Assembly: GCF_000612725.1 (NCBI RefSeq)
Contig: NZ_HG964450.1
Span: 552,786-616,785 of the forward strand
From: Mycolicibacterium austroafricanum
Lineage (GTDB): Bacteria; Actinomycetota; Actinomycetes; Mycobacteriales; Mycobacteriaceae
Length of the DNA stretch: 64,000 nucleotides
Reading direction: 5' to 3'
Positions 18,536-27,366 of the stretch are shown in pieces (position 1 is the first letter of the stretch; each line of letters begins with the position of its first letter). The translations under genes and the position numbers were made by a program. The notes beneath the pieces were generated by a model, which was given only the letters and a program-made list of their open reading frames with translations, had not been told where the DNA came from and did not search any database.

Positions 18536-19453
18536 ATGAGCTCAAAGTGGACCGCCGCCGACGTGCCCGATCAGTCCGGCCGGGTCGCCGTCGTCACCGG
18601 CGCCAACACCGGCATCGGTTACGAGGCCGCCGCGGTACTGGCGGGCAGGGGCGCCCGCGTCGTCGTCGCGGTGCGCAACCTCGACAAGGGCAGGCAGGCG
18701 GTGGGCCGGATCAGGCAGCTTCACCCGGGCGCCGACGTCGTGTTGCAGGAACTCGACCTGTCGTCGCTGGCCAGCGTGCGGACCGCCGCCGAGGAGCTGC
18801 GCGCCGCGCATCCCCGCATCGACCTGTTGATCAACAACGCCGGAGTGATGTACCCGCCGAAGCAGACCACCGGCGACGGCTTCGAATTGCAGTTCGGCAC
18901 CAACCATCTCGGCCATTTCGCGCTGACCGGCCTGCTGCTCGACCGGCTGCTGCCCGTGGAGGGCTCGCGGGTGGTCAGCGTCGCCTCCATCGCCCACAAC
19001 ATCCAGGCCGACATCCACTTCGACGACCTTCAGTGGGAGCGCGGCTACAACCGCGTGGCCGCGTACGGGCAGTCCAAGCTGGCCAACCTGATGTTCACCT
19101 ACACGCTCGCGCGCCGGCTGGCCGCCAAGGGCGCACCGACGATCGCCGTCGCCGCACATCCGGGGATCTCGAACACCGAACTGATGCGTCACGTCCCCGG
19201 CTCCCAGCTGCCCGGCTTCGCCTGGCTGGCCGGGCTGGTCACCAACAGTCCCGCGGTCGGGGCGCTGGCCACGCTGCGGGCGGCGACCGACCCAGGCGTG
19301 CGCGGCGGCCAGTACTACGGACCGTCCGGGCTGCGCGAGCTGGTCGGTCATCCGGTCCTGGTGCAGTCCAACCGCAAGTCCCACGACGTGGACGTGCAGG
19401 AACGGCTGTGGACGGTCTCCGAGGAGTTGACCGGCGTGAGCTACGACCTCTGA
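18536..19453 (+). CDS. Short-chain dehydrogenase/reductase, paralog 2 (Rv0439c-like)
   Basis: A 305-residue SDR with TGANTGIG (21-28), NNAGVM, Ser151 and YGQSK (Tyr177, Lys181). It is the positional match of Rv0439c, since moeA follows. Its stop TGA overlaps the moeA ATG, implying coupling. It is visibly related to the SDR at 11193 over its full length, including near-identical DNA at the 3' end (compare 12040-12075 with 19403-19438). The substrate is unknown. Confidence 0.9.
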   Translation: MSSKWTAADVPDQSGRVAVVTGANTGIGYEAAAVLAGRGARVVVAVRNLDKGRQAVGRIRQLHPGADVVLQELDLSSLASVRTAAEELRAAHPRIDLLINNAGVMYPPKQTTGDGFELQFGTNHLGHFALTGLLLDRLLPVEGSRVVSVASIAHNIQADIHFDDLQWERGYNRVAAYGQSKLANLMFTYTLARRLAAKGAPTIAVAAHPGISNTELMRHVPGSQLPGFAWLAGLVTNSPAVGALATLRAATDPGVRGGQYYGPSGLRELVGHPVLVQSNRKSHDVDVQERLWTVSEELTGVSYDL

Positions 19454-20676
19454 TGCGCACCGTCGACGAGCACCGGCGGGTGGTCGCCGGGCTGATCACC
19501 GCGCGGGCGCCGGAGGCCGTGCCGGTCGCCGACGCGCTGGGCCTGGCGCTGGCCTGCGACGTCGTCGCGCCGCTGTCGCTGCCCGGTTTCGACAACTCCG
19601 CGATGGACGGCTACGCCGTCGTCGCCGAGGACATCGCGACCGCCACCGACGACACCCCGGTGCGGCTGCCCGTCACCGAGGACATCCCGGCCGGCCGCAC
19701 CGACATCCCGACGCTGCAGCCCGGCGCCGCGCACCGGATCATGACCGGGGCTCCGCTGCCCGCGGGCGCGACGGCGGTGATCCCGGTCGAGGCCACCGAC
19801 GGCGGCGTCGACACCGTGGCCATCCGGGCCGCCGGCCGGGAGGGCCAGCACATCCGCCGCGCCGGAGAGGACGTCACCGCGGGCACGACGGTGTTGCATG
19901 CCGGACAGGTCGTCACCCCGGCGGCCATCGGCCTGGCGGCCGCGCTGGGCCTGGCCGAGCTGACCGTGACCCCGCGCCAACGGGTGCTCGTCGTGTCCAC
20001 CGGCACGGAGCTGGTCGCCGCGGGCGACGCGCTGCAACCCGGGCAGATCTACGAATCCAACGGCGCGATGCTGGCCGCCGCGGTGCGCGACGCCGGAGGT
20101 GAGGTGGTCGCCTCCCTGATGACCGGTGACGATGTCGACTCGTTCCTGGACGTGCTGCGCCGGCATCGCGCCGAGGCCGACCTGGTCATCACCACCGGCG
20201 GGGTCAGCGCCGGCGCCTACGAGGTGGTCAAGGACGCATTGACCGAGGGCGCGGTCGAGTTCGTCAAGGTCGCCATGCAGCCGGGCATGCCGCAGGGCGC
20301 CGGATTCCTCGGCGACGGCGACGGGACAGCCATCATCACGCTGCCGGGCAATCCGGTCAGCGCGCTGGTGTCGTTCGAGGTGTTCGTGCGCCCGGCGCTG
20401 CGTGCGGCGATGGGTCTGCCGCATGCCGAGCGGCCGCGCCGCACCGCGATGCTGACCGAGGATCTGGTCTCACCGCGGGGCAAGCGGCAGTTCCGCCGGG
20501 GCGTGTTCGACCCCGTCACCGACACCGTCACCGGTTACGGGCCGCCGGCGTCGCATCACCTGCGCTGGCTGGCGTCGGCGAACTGCCTGCTGGAGCTCGA
20601 CGAGGACACCGCGGAGGTGGCTGCGGGCTCGCGAGTGCAGCTGTGGGACCTCCGCGCAGACTCGACCGGGCCGTAG
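19453..20676 (+). CDS. moeA: Molybdopterin molybdenumtransferase MoeA (MoeA2-like)
   Basis: A 407-residue MoeA that inserts molybdate into adenylated molybdopterin, the last step of molybdenum cofactor synthesis. Landmarks are FDNSAMDGYAV near residue 45, GQHIRRAGED with the family Arg-Arg, STGTELV, ESNGAML, TTGGVSAG with the MogA-like core, and LPGNPVSA. The linkage to psd and pssA matches moeA2 (Rv0438c). Start ATG 19453 overlaps the previous stop. Confidence 0.93.
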   Translation: MRTVDEHRRVVAGLITARAPEAVPVADALGLALACDVVAPLSLPGFDNSAMDGYAVVAEDIATATDDTPVRLPVTEDIPAGRTDIPTLQPGAAHRIMTGAPLPAGATAVIPVEATDGGVDTVAIRAAGREGQHIRRAGEDVTAGTTVLHAGQVVTPAAIGLAAALGLAELTVTPRQRVLVVSTGTELVAAGDALQPGQIYESNGAMLAAAVRDAGGEVVASLMTGDDVDSFLDVLRRHRAEADLVITTGGVSAGAYEVVKDALTEGAVEFVKVAMQPGMPQGAGFLGDGDGTAIITLPGNPVSALVSFEVFVRPALRAAMGLPHAERPRRTAMLTEDLVSPRGKRQFRRGVFDPVTDTVTGYGPPASHHLRWLASANCLLELDEDTAEVAAGSRVQLWDLRADSTGP

Positions 20677-20696
20677 AGCCGTAGAATCGCCACACG

Positions 20697-21398
20697 ATGG
20701 CCAGACGCCCCGACCTCAAGACAGGACCAGCGCGCCTGGCGGCCCTGGTTCGTACGTCCGTACCCCCGATGCACCCGGCGGGCCTGCCGTTCGTGGGCGC
20801 CAGCCTCGCGGTGGCGCTGGCCGGGCGGAAGTCCCGTTGGCTGCGCAACGCCGGTGTCGCGTCCGCGGCGGCCAACGCCGCGTTCTTCCGCCACCCTCCG
20901 CGCACCCCACCGACCCGCCCCGGCGTGGTCGTCGCGCCGGCCGACGGGCTGATCTGCCTGATCGAGGAGGCGATCCCGCCGAGCGAACTACGGCTTCCCG
21001 CAACACCTTTACCGCGGATCAGCATCTTCTTGTCCCTGCTGGACGCCCACGTGCAGCGCGCCCCGCTCGGCGGTGAGGTGATCGCAGTCGAACACCGCCC
21101 CGGGCTGTTCGGCTCGGCCGACCTGGCTGCGGCCAGCGAGGACAACGAGCGCAACAGCATCGTCATCCGCAGCCCGGAGGGCGCTCAGGTCATCGCCGTG
21201 CAGATCGCCGGCCTGCTGGCCCGCCGCATCGTCTGCGACGTCGAGCCCGGCGACACCGTCCGCCTCGGGGACACCTACGGACTGATCCGCTACGGCTCCC
21301 GGCTGGACACCTACCTACCCGCCGGATCCGACATCCTGGTCGACGTCGGGCAGCGGACGCTGGCCGGCGAGACCGTGCTGGCCGAGCTGCCGCGATGA
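20697..21398 (+). CDS. psd: Phosphatidylserine decarboxylase
   Basis: A 233-residue proenzyme of the short Psd type (type II, as in Rv0437c). It makes phosphatidylethanolamine. The autocleavage site is RYGSR (Gly200-Ser201); cleavage turns the serine into the pyruvoyl cofactor and leaves a short alpha chain. HPPRTPP near residue 66 and DAHVQRAP near 116 are family motifs. It begins 20 bp after moeA and overlaps pssA by 4 bp, so substrate producer and user are co-expressed. Confidence 0.94.
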   Translation: MARRPDLKTGPARLAALVRTSVPPMHPAGLPFVGASLAVALAGRKSRWLRNAGVASAAANAAFFRHPPRTPPTRPGVVVAPADGLICLIEEAIPPSELRLPATPLPRISIFLSLLDAHVQRAPLGGEVIAVEHRPGLFGSADLAAASEDNERNSIVIRSPEGAQVIAVQIAGLLARRIVCDVEPGDTVRLGDTYGLIRYGSRLDTYLPAGSDILVDVGQRTLAGETVLAELPR

Positions 21399-22246
21399 GA
21401 CCCCGCATCAAGGCGCCCATCGTCAGCGTGCGCATCCTGCCCAGCGCGATGACCGTCGCCGCCATCTGCCTGGGGCTGAGCGCGGTGAAGTTCGCGCTCG
21501 ACAACCGCCCGACGGAGGCGATGGCCTTCCTCGCGATCGCCGCGATCCTCGATGCGCTCGACGGCCGGCTGGCCCGCGCGTTGAAGGCGACCTCGCGGAT
21601 GGGTGAGGAGATCGACTCGCTGGCCGACGCCGTGAACTTCGGTGTGGCGCCGGCTTTCATCGTGTACGCGACCCTGCTGTCCACGTCGCGGATCGGCTGG
21701 ATCGTGGTGCTGCTGTACGCGGTGTGCATCGTGCTGCGGCTGGCCAGGTTCAACGCGATGCTCGACGTGGACCAGCCGGCGTACGAGAAGAAGTACTTCA
21801 CCGGGATGCCCGCGCCCGCAGGTGCGATCGGGGCGATCGGCCCGCTGGCCGCCAAGATGCAGTTCGGCGACGGCTGGTGGACCTCCGAGCCCGCGGTGGT
21901 GATCTGGATGATCGGCGTCTCGCTGCTGGTCGTCAGCACGCTGCCGATGCGCAAGATCCACACCTTCTCGATACCGCCGAACATGGTGGCGCCCCTGCTG
22001 GCCCTGCTGGCGATCGGCGTGGCGGCCTCGATCCTGTACGGGTACCTGGTGATCCTCGCGATCATTCTGGCCTACGTCCTCCACATCCCGTTCGCGATGC
22101 GCACGAAGCGTTTTCTCGCCGAGCACCCCGAGGTGTGGGACGACAAACCGCGCCAGCAGCGGGCCGCCCGACGCGCGATCCGCCGGGCACAGCCGCACCG
22201 CCGTTCGATGATGCGGCTGGGCCTGCGCCGGCCACCGAGGGGGTGA
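21395..22246 (+). CDS. pssA: CDP-diacylglycerol-serine O-phosphatidyltransferase
   Basis: A 283-residue membrane enzyme that makes phosphatidylserine from CDP-diacylglycerol and serine. It carries the CDP-alcohol phosphotransferase motif D-G-x2-A-R-x8-G-x3-D-x3-[21 protein letters not shown] continuing to SLAD. Six to eight hydrophobic helices follow. The basic C-terminal tail ([14 protein letters not shown]) is cytoplasmic. Its product feeds Psd. It starts at ATG 21395 inside the psd stop. Confidence 0.94.
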   Translation: MRPRIKAPIVSVRILPSAMTVAAICLGLSAVKFALDNRPTEAMAFLAIAAILDALDGRLARALKATSRMGEEIDSLADAVNFGVAPAFIVYATLLSTSRIGWIVVLLYAVCIVLRLARFNAMLDVDQPAYEKKYFTGMPAPAGAIGAIGPLAAKMQFGDGWWTSEPAVVIWMIGVSLLVVSTLPMRKIHTFSIPPNMVAPLLALLAIGVAASILYGYLVILAIILAYVLHIPFAMRTKRFLAEHPEVWDDKPRQQRAARRAIRRAQPHRRSMMRLGLRRPPRG

Positions 22247-22247
22247 C

Positions 22248-24446
22248 GTGTCCGAGCGCGCACATCTGACACTGACGGCGCGGCTGAACACCTCCGCGCT
22301 GGACTCCCGTCGCGGCGTGGTCCGACTGCATCCGGAAGCGATTGCCGCCCTGGGCATCCGGGAATGGGATGCGGTCTCGCTGACCGGGGCGCGCACCACC
22401 GCCGCGGTGGTCGGCCTCGCTCCGCCGGGGACGCCGACGGGCACGGCGCTACTTGATGACGTGACGCTGTCCAACGCCGGGCTGCGCGAGGACACCTCGG
22501 TGCTGGTCGCCCCGGTCACGGTCTACGGCGCCCGGTGCGTGACGCTGAGCGGCTCGAAGCTGGCCATGCAGTCGATCACCGCCGCGACGCTGCGGCAGGC
22601 CCTGCTCGGCAAGGTGATGACGGTCGGCGACACGGTGTCCCTGCTGCCCCGCGACCTCGGCCCGGGCACCTCGACGTCGGCGGCCAGCGTCGCGCTGGCC
22701 TCGTCGGTGGGCATCACCTGGACCTCGGAGCTGCTGACCGTCACCTCCGTCGACCCGGCGGGACCCGTGAGCGTGCAACCCAATTCACTGGTCAACTGGG
22801 GCACGTCCACGGCGACGCCCGCCGCACCCGCGGATGCCACCGGCCAGCATGTGGTCACGACATCGGCGGAGTCGACGACACCGGCGGTGAGCTACGACGA
22901 CCTCAAGGGCTCACACACGCAGGCGGCCCGCCTCACCGAGTGGCTCAAGCTCGCCATCGACCAACCGGAGCTACTGGAGAAGCTGGGTGCCACCGCCAAT
23001 CTCGGCGTGCTGGTGTCGGGGCCGGCCGGTGTCGGCAAGGCCACCCTGGTCCGGACGGTCTGCGCGGGCAGGCGACTGATCGAGCTCGACGGGCCGGAGG
23101 TCGGTTCGCTTCGCGCCGAAGACCGACTGGCCAACGTGTCCTCGGCCGTCGCCGCCGTCCGCGACGGCGGCGGCGTGCTGCTGGTCACCGACGTCGACGC
23201 GCTGCTCCCGGTGCCCGCAGACCCGGTCGCGACCCTGATCCTCACCGAGTTGCGCTCGGCGGTCGCGACCAGAGGTGTCGCGTTCGTGGCCACGACAGCG
23301 GTACCCGACAATCTGGACCCGCGGCTGCGCGCACCGGATCTGTGTGACCGCGAGCTGGGACTGACCCTGCCCGACGGCGCGGTGCGCGCACAGCTGCTGG
23401 AGGTACTGCTGCGCGAGGTCCCCGCCGAAGACCTTGAGATCGGCGAGATCGCGGAGCGCACACCGGGTTTCGTTGTGGCAGACCTGGCCGCGCTGGTGCG
23501 CGAGGCGGCGTTGCGGGCCGCGGCGCGGGCCAGCGAGAACGGCGAGAAGCCCGCGCTGCGACAGGAGGACCTGATCGGCGCCCTCGGCGTCATCCGTCCG
23601 CTGTCACGCTCGGCGACCGAGGAGGTGTCCGTCGGCTCGGTGACCCTCGACGACGTCGGCGACATGGCCGCGACCAAGCAGGCACTCACCGAGGCGGTGC
23701 TGTGGCCACTGCAGCACCCCGAGACATTCCAGCGACTCGGGGTACAACCCCCACGCGGTGTGCTGCTCTACGGGCCGCCCGGGTGTGGCAAGACGTTCGT
23801 GGTCCGGGCCCTGGCCAGTTCCGGGCGGCTGTCCGTGCACGCCGTCAAAGGCGCTGAGCTGATGGACAAGTGGGTCGGATCCTCGGAGAAGGCGGTGCGG
23901 GAGTTGTTCCGGCGGGCGCGCGACTCCGCGCCGTCGCTGGTGTTCCTCGACGAGATCGACGCACTGGCCCCGCGACGCGGGCAGAGCTTCGACTCCGGGG
24001 TGACCGACCGCGTGGTCGCCGCGTTGCTGACCGAACTGGACGGCATCGAGCCGCTGGTCGACGTGGTGGTGCTGGGCGCGACCAACCGTCCCGATCTGAT
24101 CGACCCGGCGCTACTGCGCCCGGGACGACTGGAGAAGCTGGTCTTCGTCGAGCCCCCGGACGCCGAGGCACGCACCCAGATCCTGAAGACCGCAGGGAAA
24201 TCCGTGCCGCTGGCCTCGGACGGACCCGAAGCCGTCGACCTGGAGACACTGGCCGCGGATCTCGAGGGCTACAGCGCCGCCGACTGCGTGGCGTTGCTGC
24301 GGGAGGCTGCGCTGACCGCGATGCGCCGCTCGATCGACGCGGCCGACGTCACCGCCTCCGATGTGGCCACGGCGCGCGAGACCGTGCGGCCGTCGCTGGA
24401 TCCCGTCCAGGTCGAAGCGCTGCGCGCGTTCGCCGAATCCCGCTAG
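22248..24446 (+). CDS. Cdc48/p97-like double AAA ATPase (Rv0435c-like)
   Basis: A 732-residue protein with an N-domain (about 1-210), then D1 and D2 AAA modules. D2 is canonical: Walker A GPPGCGKT (509-516), Walker B LVFLDEIDAL, and TNRPDLID followed by LLRPGRLEK with the arginine finger. D1 is degenerate: its P-loop reads GPAGVGKA (258-265), with Ala in place of Ser/Thr, and its Walker B reads LLVTDVDALL, with no catalytic Glu. The M. smegmatis relative (Msm0858) is a biochemically studied NTPase. Substrates are unknown; protein unfolding is inferred. Start is GTG 22248, one base after the pssA stop. Confidence 0.93.
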   Translation: MSERAHLTLTARLNTSALDSRRGVVRLHPEAIAALGIREWDAVSLTGARTTAAVVGLAPPGTPTGTALLDDVTLSNAGLREDTSVLVAPVTVYGARCVTLSGSKLAMQSITAATLRQALLGKVMTVGDTVSLLPRDLGPGTSTSAASVALASSVGITWTSELLTVTSVDPAGPVSVQPNSLVNWGTSTATPAAPADATGQHVVTTSAESTTPAVSYDDLKGSHTQAARLTEWLKLAIDQPELLEKLGATANLGVLVSGPAGVGKATLVRTVCAGRRLIELDGPEVGSLRAEDRLANVSSAVAAVRDGGGVLLVTDVDALLPVPADPVATLILTELRSAVATRGVAFVATTAVPDNLDPRLRAPDLCDRELGLTLPDGAVRAQLLEVLLREVPAEDLEIGEIAERTPGFVVADLAALVREAALRAAARASENGEKPALRQEDLIGALGVIRPLSRSATEEVSVGSVTLDDVGDMAATKQALTEAVLWPLQHPETFQRLGVQPPRGVLLYGPPGCGKTFVVRALASSGRLSVHAVKGAELMDKWVGSSEKAVRELFRRARDSAPSLVFLDEIDALAPRRGQSFDSGVTDRVVAALLTELDGIEPLVDVVVLGATNRPDLIDPALLRPGRLEKLVFVEPPDAEARTQILKTAGKSVPLASDGPEAVDLETLAADLEGYSAADCVALLREAALTAMRRSIDAADVTASDVATARETVRPSLDPVQVEALRAFAESR

Positions 24447-24462
24447 GCCGATCCAACAACAT

Positions 24463-24512
24463 CTTGACACTGACTAGTTCGAGTGGCATCGTCTGAACTA
24501 GTCGTTGTCAAG
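24463..24512. promoter_or_regulatory. Inverted repeat upstream of the DUF1707 gene (candidate operator)
   Basis: The arms CTTGACACTGACTAGTTCG (24463-24481) and TGAACTAGTCGTTGTCAAG (24494-24512) are complementary at 16 of 19 positions around a 12-bp centre. Each arm contains the small palindrome ACTAGT, and the two ACTAGT cores are 24 bp apart, close to two helical turns. Both arms begin outward with TTGACA. Position 15 bp before the ATG suggests a repressor site overlapping the promoter. A terminator for the AAA ATPase gene is possible but there is no U-tract. Confidence 0.6.
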
Positions 24513-24526
24513 ATTCGGGAGGGATC

Positions 24527-24997
24527 ATGAGCTCCATCGTCACGCCTGCCGCCACTCCGAACTTCCGCGTCGGCGACCGCGACCGCGACATCACCGCCGG
24601 CCTGCTCGGCCAGGCCCTGGCGCAGGGATACCTCGACATGGCCGAATACGAGTCCCGCCTGCAGACGGTGTACGACGCCCACACCGCGCCCGACCTGCGC
24701 CTGCTCACCTCAGACCTACCGGTGGCCGAGCTGCGCCGCAACGATCCGCAGCGACGATCGGCGCGGATCGCGGCGGCCCGGCGCGGTATCCACGCCCATC
24801 TCGCGGCCTACCTGACCATGGTCGTCATCGTGCTCACCGTCTGGCTCGCCGTCGGACTTGGCGCGGGCTCCTGGTACTTCTGGCCGGTCTGGCCGATCCT
24901 CGGCGCAGGCATCGGCGTGCTCGCGCATGCCCTGCCGGTCCGCTACGCCTTTCCGGCCTGCGCCGAAATTGCATTCCAGCCGCGAAAGCGCGAGTGA
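24527..24997 (+). CDS. DUF1707-domain membrane protein
   Basis: A 156-residue protein. The N-terminal DUF1707 domain (about 14-66) reads FRVGDRDRDITAGLLGQA, then GYLDMAEYESRL and HTAPDLRLLTSDLP, all family signatures. After a basic stretch come two helices (about 88-110 and 113-135) forming a hairpin, so both ends are cytoplasmic. DUF1707 is thought to bind DNA or proteins in short actinobacterial membrane regulators. Start ATG 24527 has GGGAGGG upstream. The last 12 codons and the stop lie inside a repeat element. The strong inverted repeat upstream suggests tight regulation. Confidence 0.85.
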   Translation: MSSIVTPAATPNFRVGDRDRDITAGLLGQALAQGYLDMAEYESRLQTVYDAHTAPDLRLLTSDLPVAELRRNDPQRRSARIAAARRGIHAHLAAYLTMVVIVLTVWLAVGLGAGSWYFWPVWPILGAGIGVLAHALPVRYAFPACAEIAFQPRKRE

Positions 24998-25023
24998 CGG
25001 CCTGCCGGAATGCAATTTCGGCG
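24961..25023. repeat. Palindromic intergenic repeat, copy 2
   Basis: Perfect 16-bp arms, GCCGAAATTGCATTCC (24962-24977) and GGAATGCAATTTCGGC (25007-25022), extended by one more pair outside. The 29-nt interior resembles copy 1 at 1591-1657. It spans the tail-to-tail junction between the DUF1707 gene, whose stop is inside it, and the K+/H+ antiporter, whose stop is 10 bp away. Confidence 0.75.
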
Positions 25024-25032
25024 GCTGTCTGG

Positions 25033-26529
25033 CTAGGCCGGGTCGCCGTATTCGTCGAACCAGTACGCGAGCTTGCCGCGGCGACTGACCGCCCGCAGCC
25101 GCCTCTCTGCCAGATCCCGCGTCACCGACGTCGTCACGATCAACAGCTCGTCGCCGACCTGCAACCGGGTCACCGGCTGCGGGACGAACGGTTGACCGGC
25201 CCGGATGATCAGCGTGATGACGCTCGGATCGGGCAGCCTCAGTTCCAGCACCGTGACGTTGTGCAGCCGCGACCCGGGCGACACCGTCATCGTCAACAGC
25301 TCGGCTCCCAGCACGTCCAACGGCGCTGCGTCGACCTGGATCTCACGGGTGGTGTCGCGCGGGATCAGGTGCAGCCATTCGGCGACCAGCCGAAGGCTCG
25401 GCCCCTGGATCACCGTGAACAACACCACGAGGATGAACACGATGTTGAGCAGTCGCCAGCTGTCGGGCACTCCGGCCACGATCGGATACGTGCACAGCAC
25501 GATGGGTACGGCGCCGCGCAGACCGGCCCACGACAGGAACACCTGTTCACGCCACGGCACGCGAAAGCCGATGAGCGACAACATGACCGACAGTGGCCTC
25601 GCCAACAGCAGCAACACCAGCCCCGCCACGACCGCCGGCACCACCTCGTCGAGCAGCTCGTCGGGTGACACCAGCAGACCGAGGATGACGAACACCCCGA
25701 TCTGGGCCAGCCAGCCGGCGCCCTCGGCGAACGAGCGCGTCGCCGAACGGTGCGGCAGACCGGAATTCGCCAGCACCACGCCGGCCAGATACGCGGCCAG
25801 GAACCCACTGCCGTGCGCGGACCCGGCCGCCGCGAACGCGAGCATGCCCAGACCGAAAGTCGCCAGCGGGTAGAGCCCCGTGGCGGGCAACGCGATACGC
25901 CGCAACGCCATCGCGCCGAGCACACCGGCGCCGAGCCCCAGGACTGTGCCGATGGCCAGCTCGTAGGCCAGCGTCCCGACGATCGTCACCGGATCGAGGT
26001 CCAGTGGTACGACGCTGAACAGCGTCACCAGGATCACCGCCGGTGCGTCGTTGAAGCCCGACTCGGCCTCAAGCAGGCCGCTGACCCGCCTCGGCAGCGG
26101 CACCACCCGAAGCACCGAGAACACCGCAGCGGCATCGGTGCTGGAGACCACGGCCCCCAGCAGAAGGGCCAGCTGCCAGTCCATCCCGAGAATCCAGTGC
26201 ACGGCACCGGCGGTCACCGCGGTGCTCACCGCGACCCCGACCGTTGCCAGCACGCCTGCGGGCGCGAGCACCTTCCGGATGTCGCTGAAGCGTGTCGTGA
26301 GACCGCCCTCGACGAGGATGACCGCCAGCGCCGCCGTACCCAGATCCTGTGCCAGCTGCGCGTTGTCGAAGGGCAGCCCGAGACCGTCCTCGCCGACCAG
26401 CACGCCGACCCCGAGGAAAAGCAATAGGCTGGGCAGGCCGATTCCCGTGGCCAGCCGGGTGGCGGCGATGCTCGCCAGCAGCACAAGGCCGCCGATCATG
26501 AGCGCCACGTAGAGCTGGTGCAGGGTCAC
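25033..26529 (-). CDS. CPA-family K+/H+ antiporter with TrkA-C domain (CvrA/NhaP2-like)
   Basis: A 498-residue antiporter. About 12 helices (1-385) contain the CPA1/2 core, with SSTDAAAVFSVLR and ESGFNDAPAV carrying the acidic ion-binding residues. The cytoplasmic end (about 400-498) has a TrkA-C domain (LRLPDPSVITLIIRAGQPF, then GDELLIVT), which gates in response to ligand. The potassium preference comes from similarity to CvrA/NhaP2. Start is GTG 26529 (VTLHQLYVALMIGG); a longer frame to 27180 overlaps the divergent RCK gene. The start-to-start gap to that gene is 54 bp. Confidence 0.9.
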   Translation of the reverse strand: MTLHQLYVALMIGGLVLLASIAATRLATGIGLPSLLLFLGVGVLVGEDGLGLPFDNAQLAQDLGTAALAVILVEGGLTTRFSDIRKVLAPAGVLATVGVAVSTAVTAGAVHWILGMDWQLALLLGAVVSSTDAAAVFSVLRVVPLPRRVSGLLEAESGFNDAPAVILVTLFSVVPLDLDPVTIVGTLAYELAIGTVLGLGAGVLGAMALRRIALPATGLYPLATFGLGMLAFAAAGSAHGSGFLAAYLAGVVLANSGLPHRSATRSFAEGAGWLAQIGVFVILGLLVSPDELLDEVVPAVVAGLVLLLLARPLSVMLSLIGFRVPWREQVFLSWAGLRGAVPIVLCTYPIVAGVPDSWRLLNIVFILVVLFTVIQGPSLRLVAEWLHLIPRDTTREIQVDAAPLDVLGAELLTMTVSPGSRLHNVTVLELRLPDPSVITLIIRAGQPFVPQPVTRLQVGDELLIVTTSVTRDLAERRLRAVSRRGKLAYWFDEYGDPA

Positions 26530-26583
26530 CGGACAAAGTAAATCAGGACTGTCGGCGCCGGACTCGGCGGTGAAGGAGACCAC

Positions 26584-27279
26584 ATGCGGATCGCCGTCGC
26601 GGGTGCGGGTGCGGTCGGCCGGTCCGTCGCGCAGGAGTTGGTCGGGTACGGCCACAAGGTCCTCGTCATCGAGAAGGAGTTCGACCGCTACCAGCCCGCG
26701 ACGGTCCCCGGTGCCGAGTGGTTGTGGGCGGACGCGTGCGAGATCGCCTCGCTCGAGGAAGCCGAGATTCAGATCTGCGACGTCGCGATCGCGGCCACCG
26801 GAGACGACAAGGCCAACCTTGCGATGGCCCTGCTGGCCAAGACCGAGTTCGGCATCGGCCGCGTGGTCGCCCGGATCAACGAGGCCGGCAACGAGTGGCT
26901 GTTCACCGAGGCGTGGGGGGTGGACGTGGCGGTCTCCACACCGCTGGCGATCGTGGCCGCCGTCGAAGGCGCCATCGACGTCGGGCACCTCATCCGTCTG
27001 ATGGCGCTCGGCAGGGACTCGCGGGGCGACCTCGGCCGGCGCGCTGCCAATGTCGCCAAGTTCACGCTGCCCGAGGACAGCCCGCTGGTGGCCCAGCAGG
27101 TGCGCGACCTCGCGATGCCCCGGGACAGCGCCCTGGTCACGCTGGTCCGTGGCAACCGGCTGATCATTCCCGAACCGCACGACGTGCTACGCGCGGGCGA
27201 CGAGATGCTGTTCGTCGCGGCGTCCGGGGTCGAGGAGCACATCGAGGCCATGGTGCAGGGCACCCGTAGACTGGAGTGA
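26584..27279 (+). CDS. TrkA/RCK-family potassium-transport regulatory protein
   Basis: A 231-residue soluble RCK protein. The Rossmann motif AGAGAVG (6-12) and the distal acidic residue in VLVIEKE indicate NAD(H) or ATP binding. A TrkA-C domain covers roughly 150-225 (DSALVTLVRGNRLIIPEPHD, then GDEMLFVA). In M. tuberculosis two such proteins (CeoB, CeoC) lie together, whereas here there is one and no TrkH-type channel beside it. Its divergent partner is the antiporter, and 87 bp downstream the Mrp operon begins on the same strand, so it may regulate either. Confidence 0.9.
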   Translation: MRIAVAGAGAVGRSVAQELVGYGHKVLVIEKEFDRYQPATVPGAEWLWADACEIASLEEAEIQICDVAIAATGDDKANLAMALLAKTEFGIGRVVARINEAGNEWLFTEAWGVDVAVSTPLAIVAAVEGAIDVGHLIRLMALGRDSRGDLGRRAANVAKFTLPEDSPLVAQQVRDLAMPRDSALVTLVRGNRLIIPEPHDVLRAGDEMLFVAASGVEEHIEAMVQGTRRLE

Positions 27280-27366
27280 CTCCAGAGTCAGTACGGCTGA
27301 CACCTTTGTCCACCTGCCCGACGGTAAGCCCGCCCGACAGCGTGCCGCCCACGACGAGACGGAGCC

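Noticed and set aside
18547..20676. A 709-residue frame running through SDR into moeA
   Set aside because: The first part is out of frame with the SDR; moeA starts at ATG 19453 overlapping the SDR stop.
24475..24500. LexA/SOS box
   Set aside because: Only the half GTTCGA is present; the mycobacterial box TCGAAC-N4-GTTCGA is not complete.
25033..27180. A 715-residue antiporter with an extra N-terminus
   Set aside because: The additional 217 residues lie over the RCK gene in the opposite sense and show no helices.
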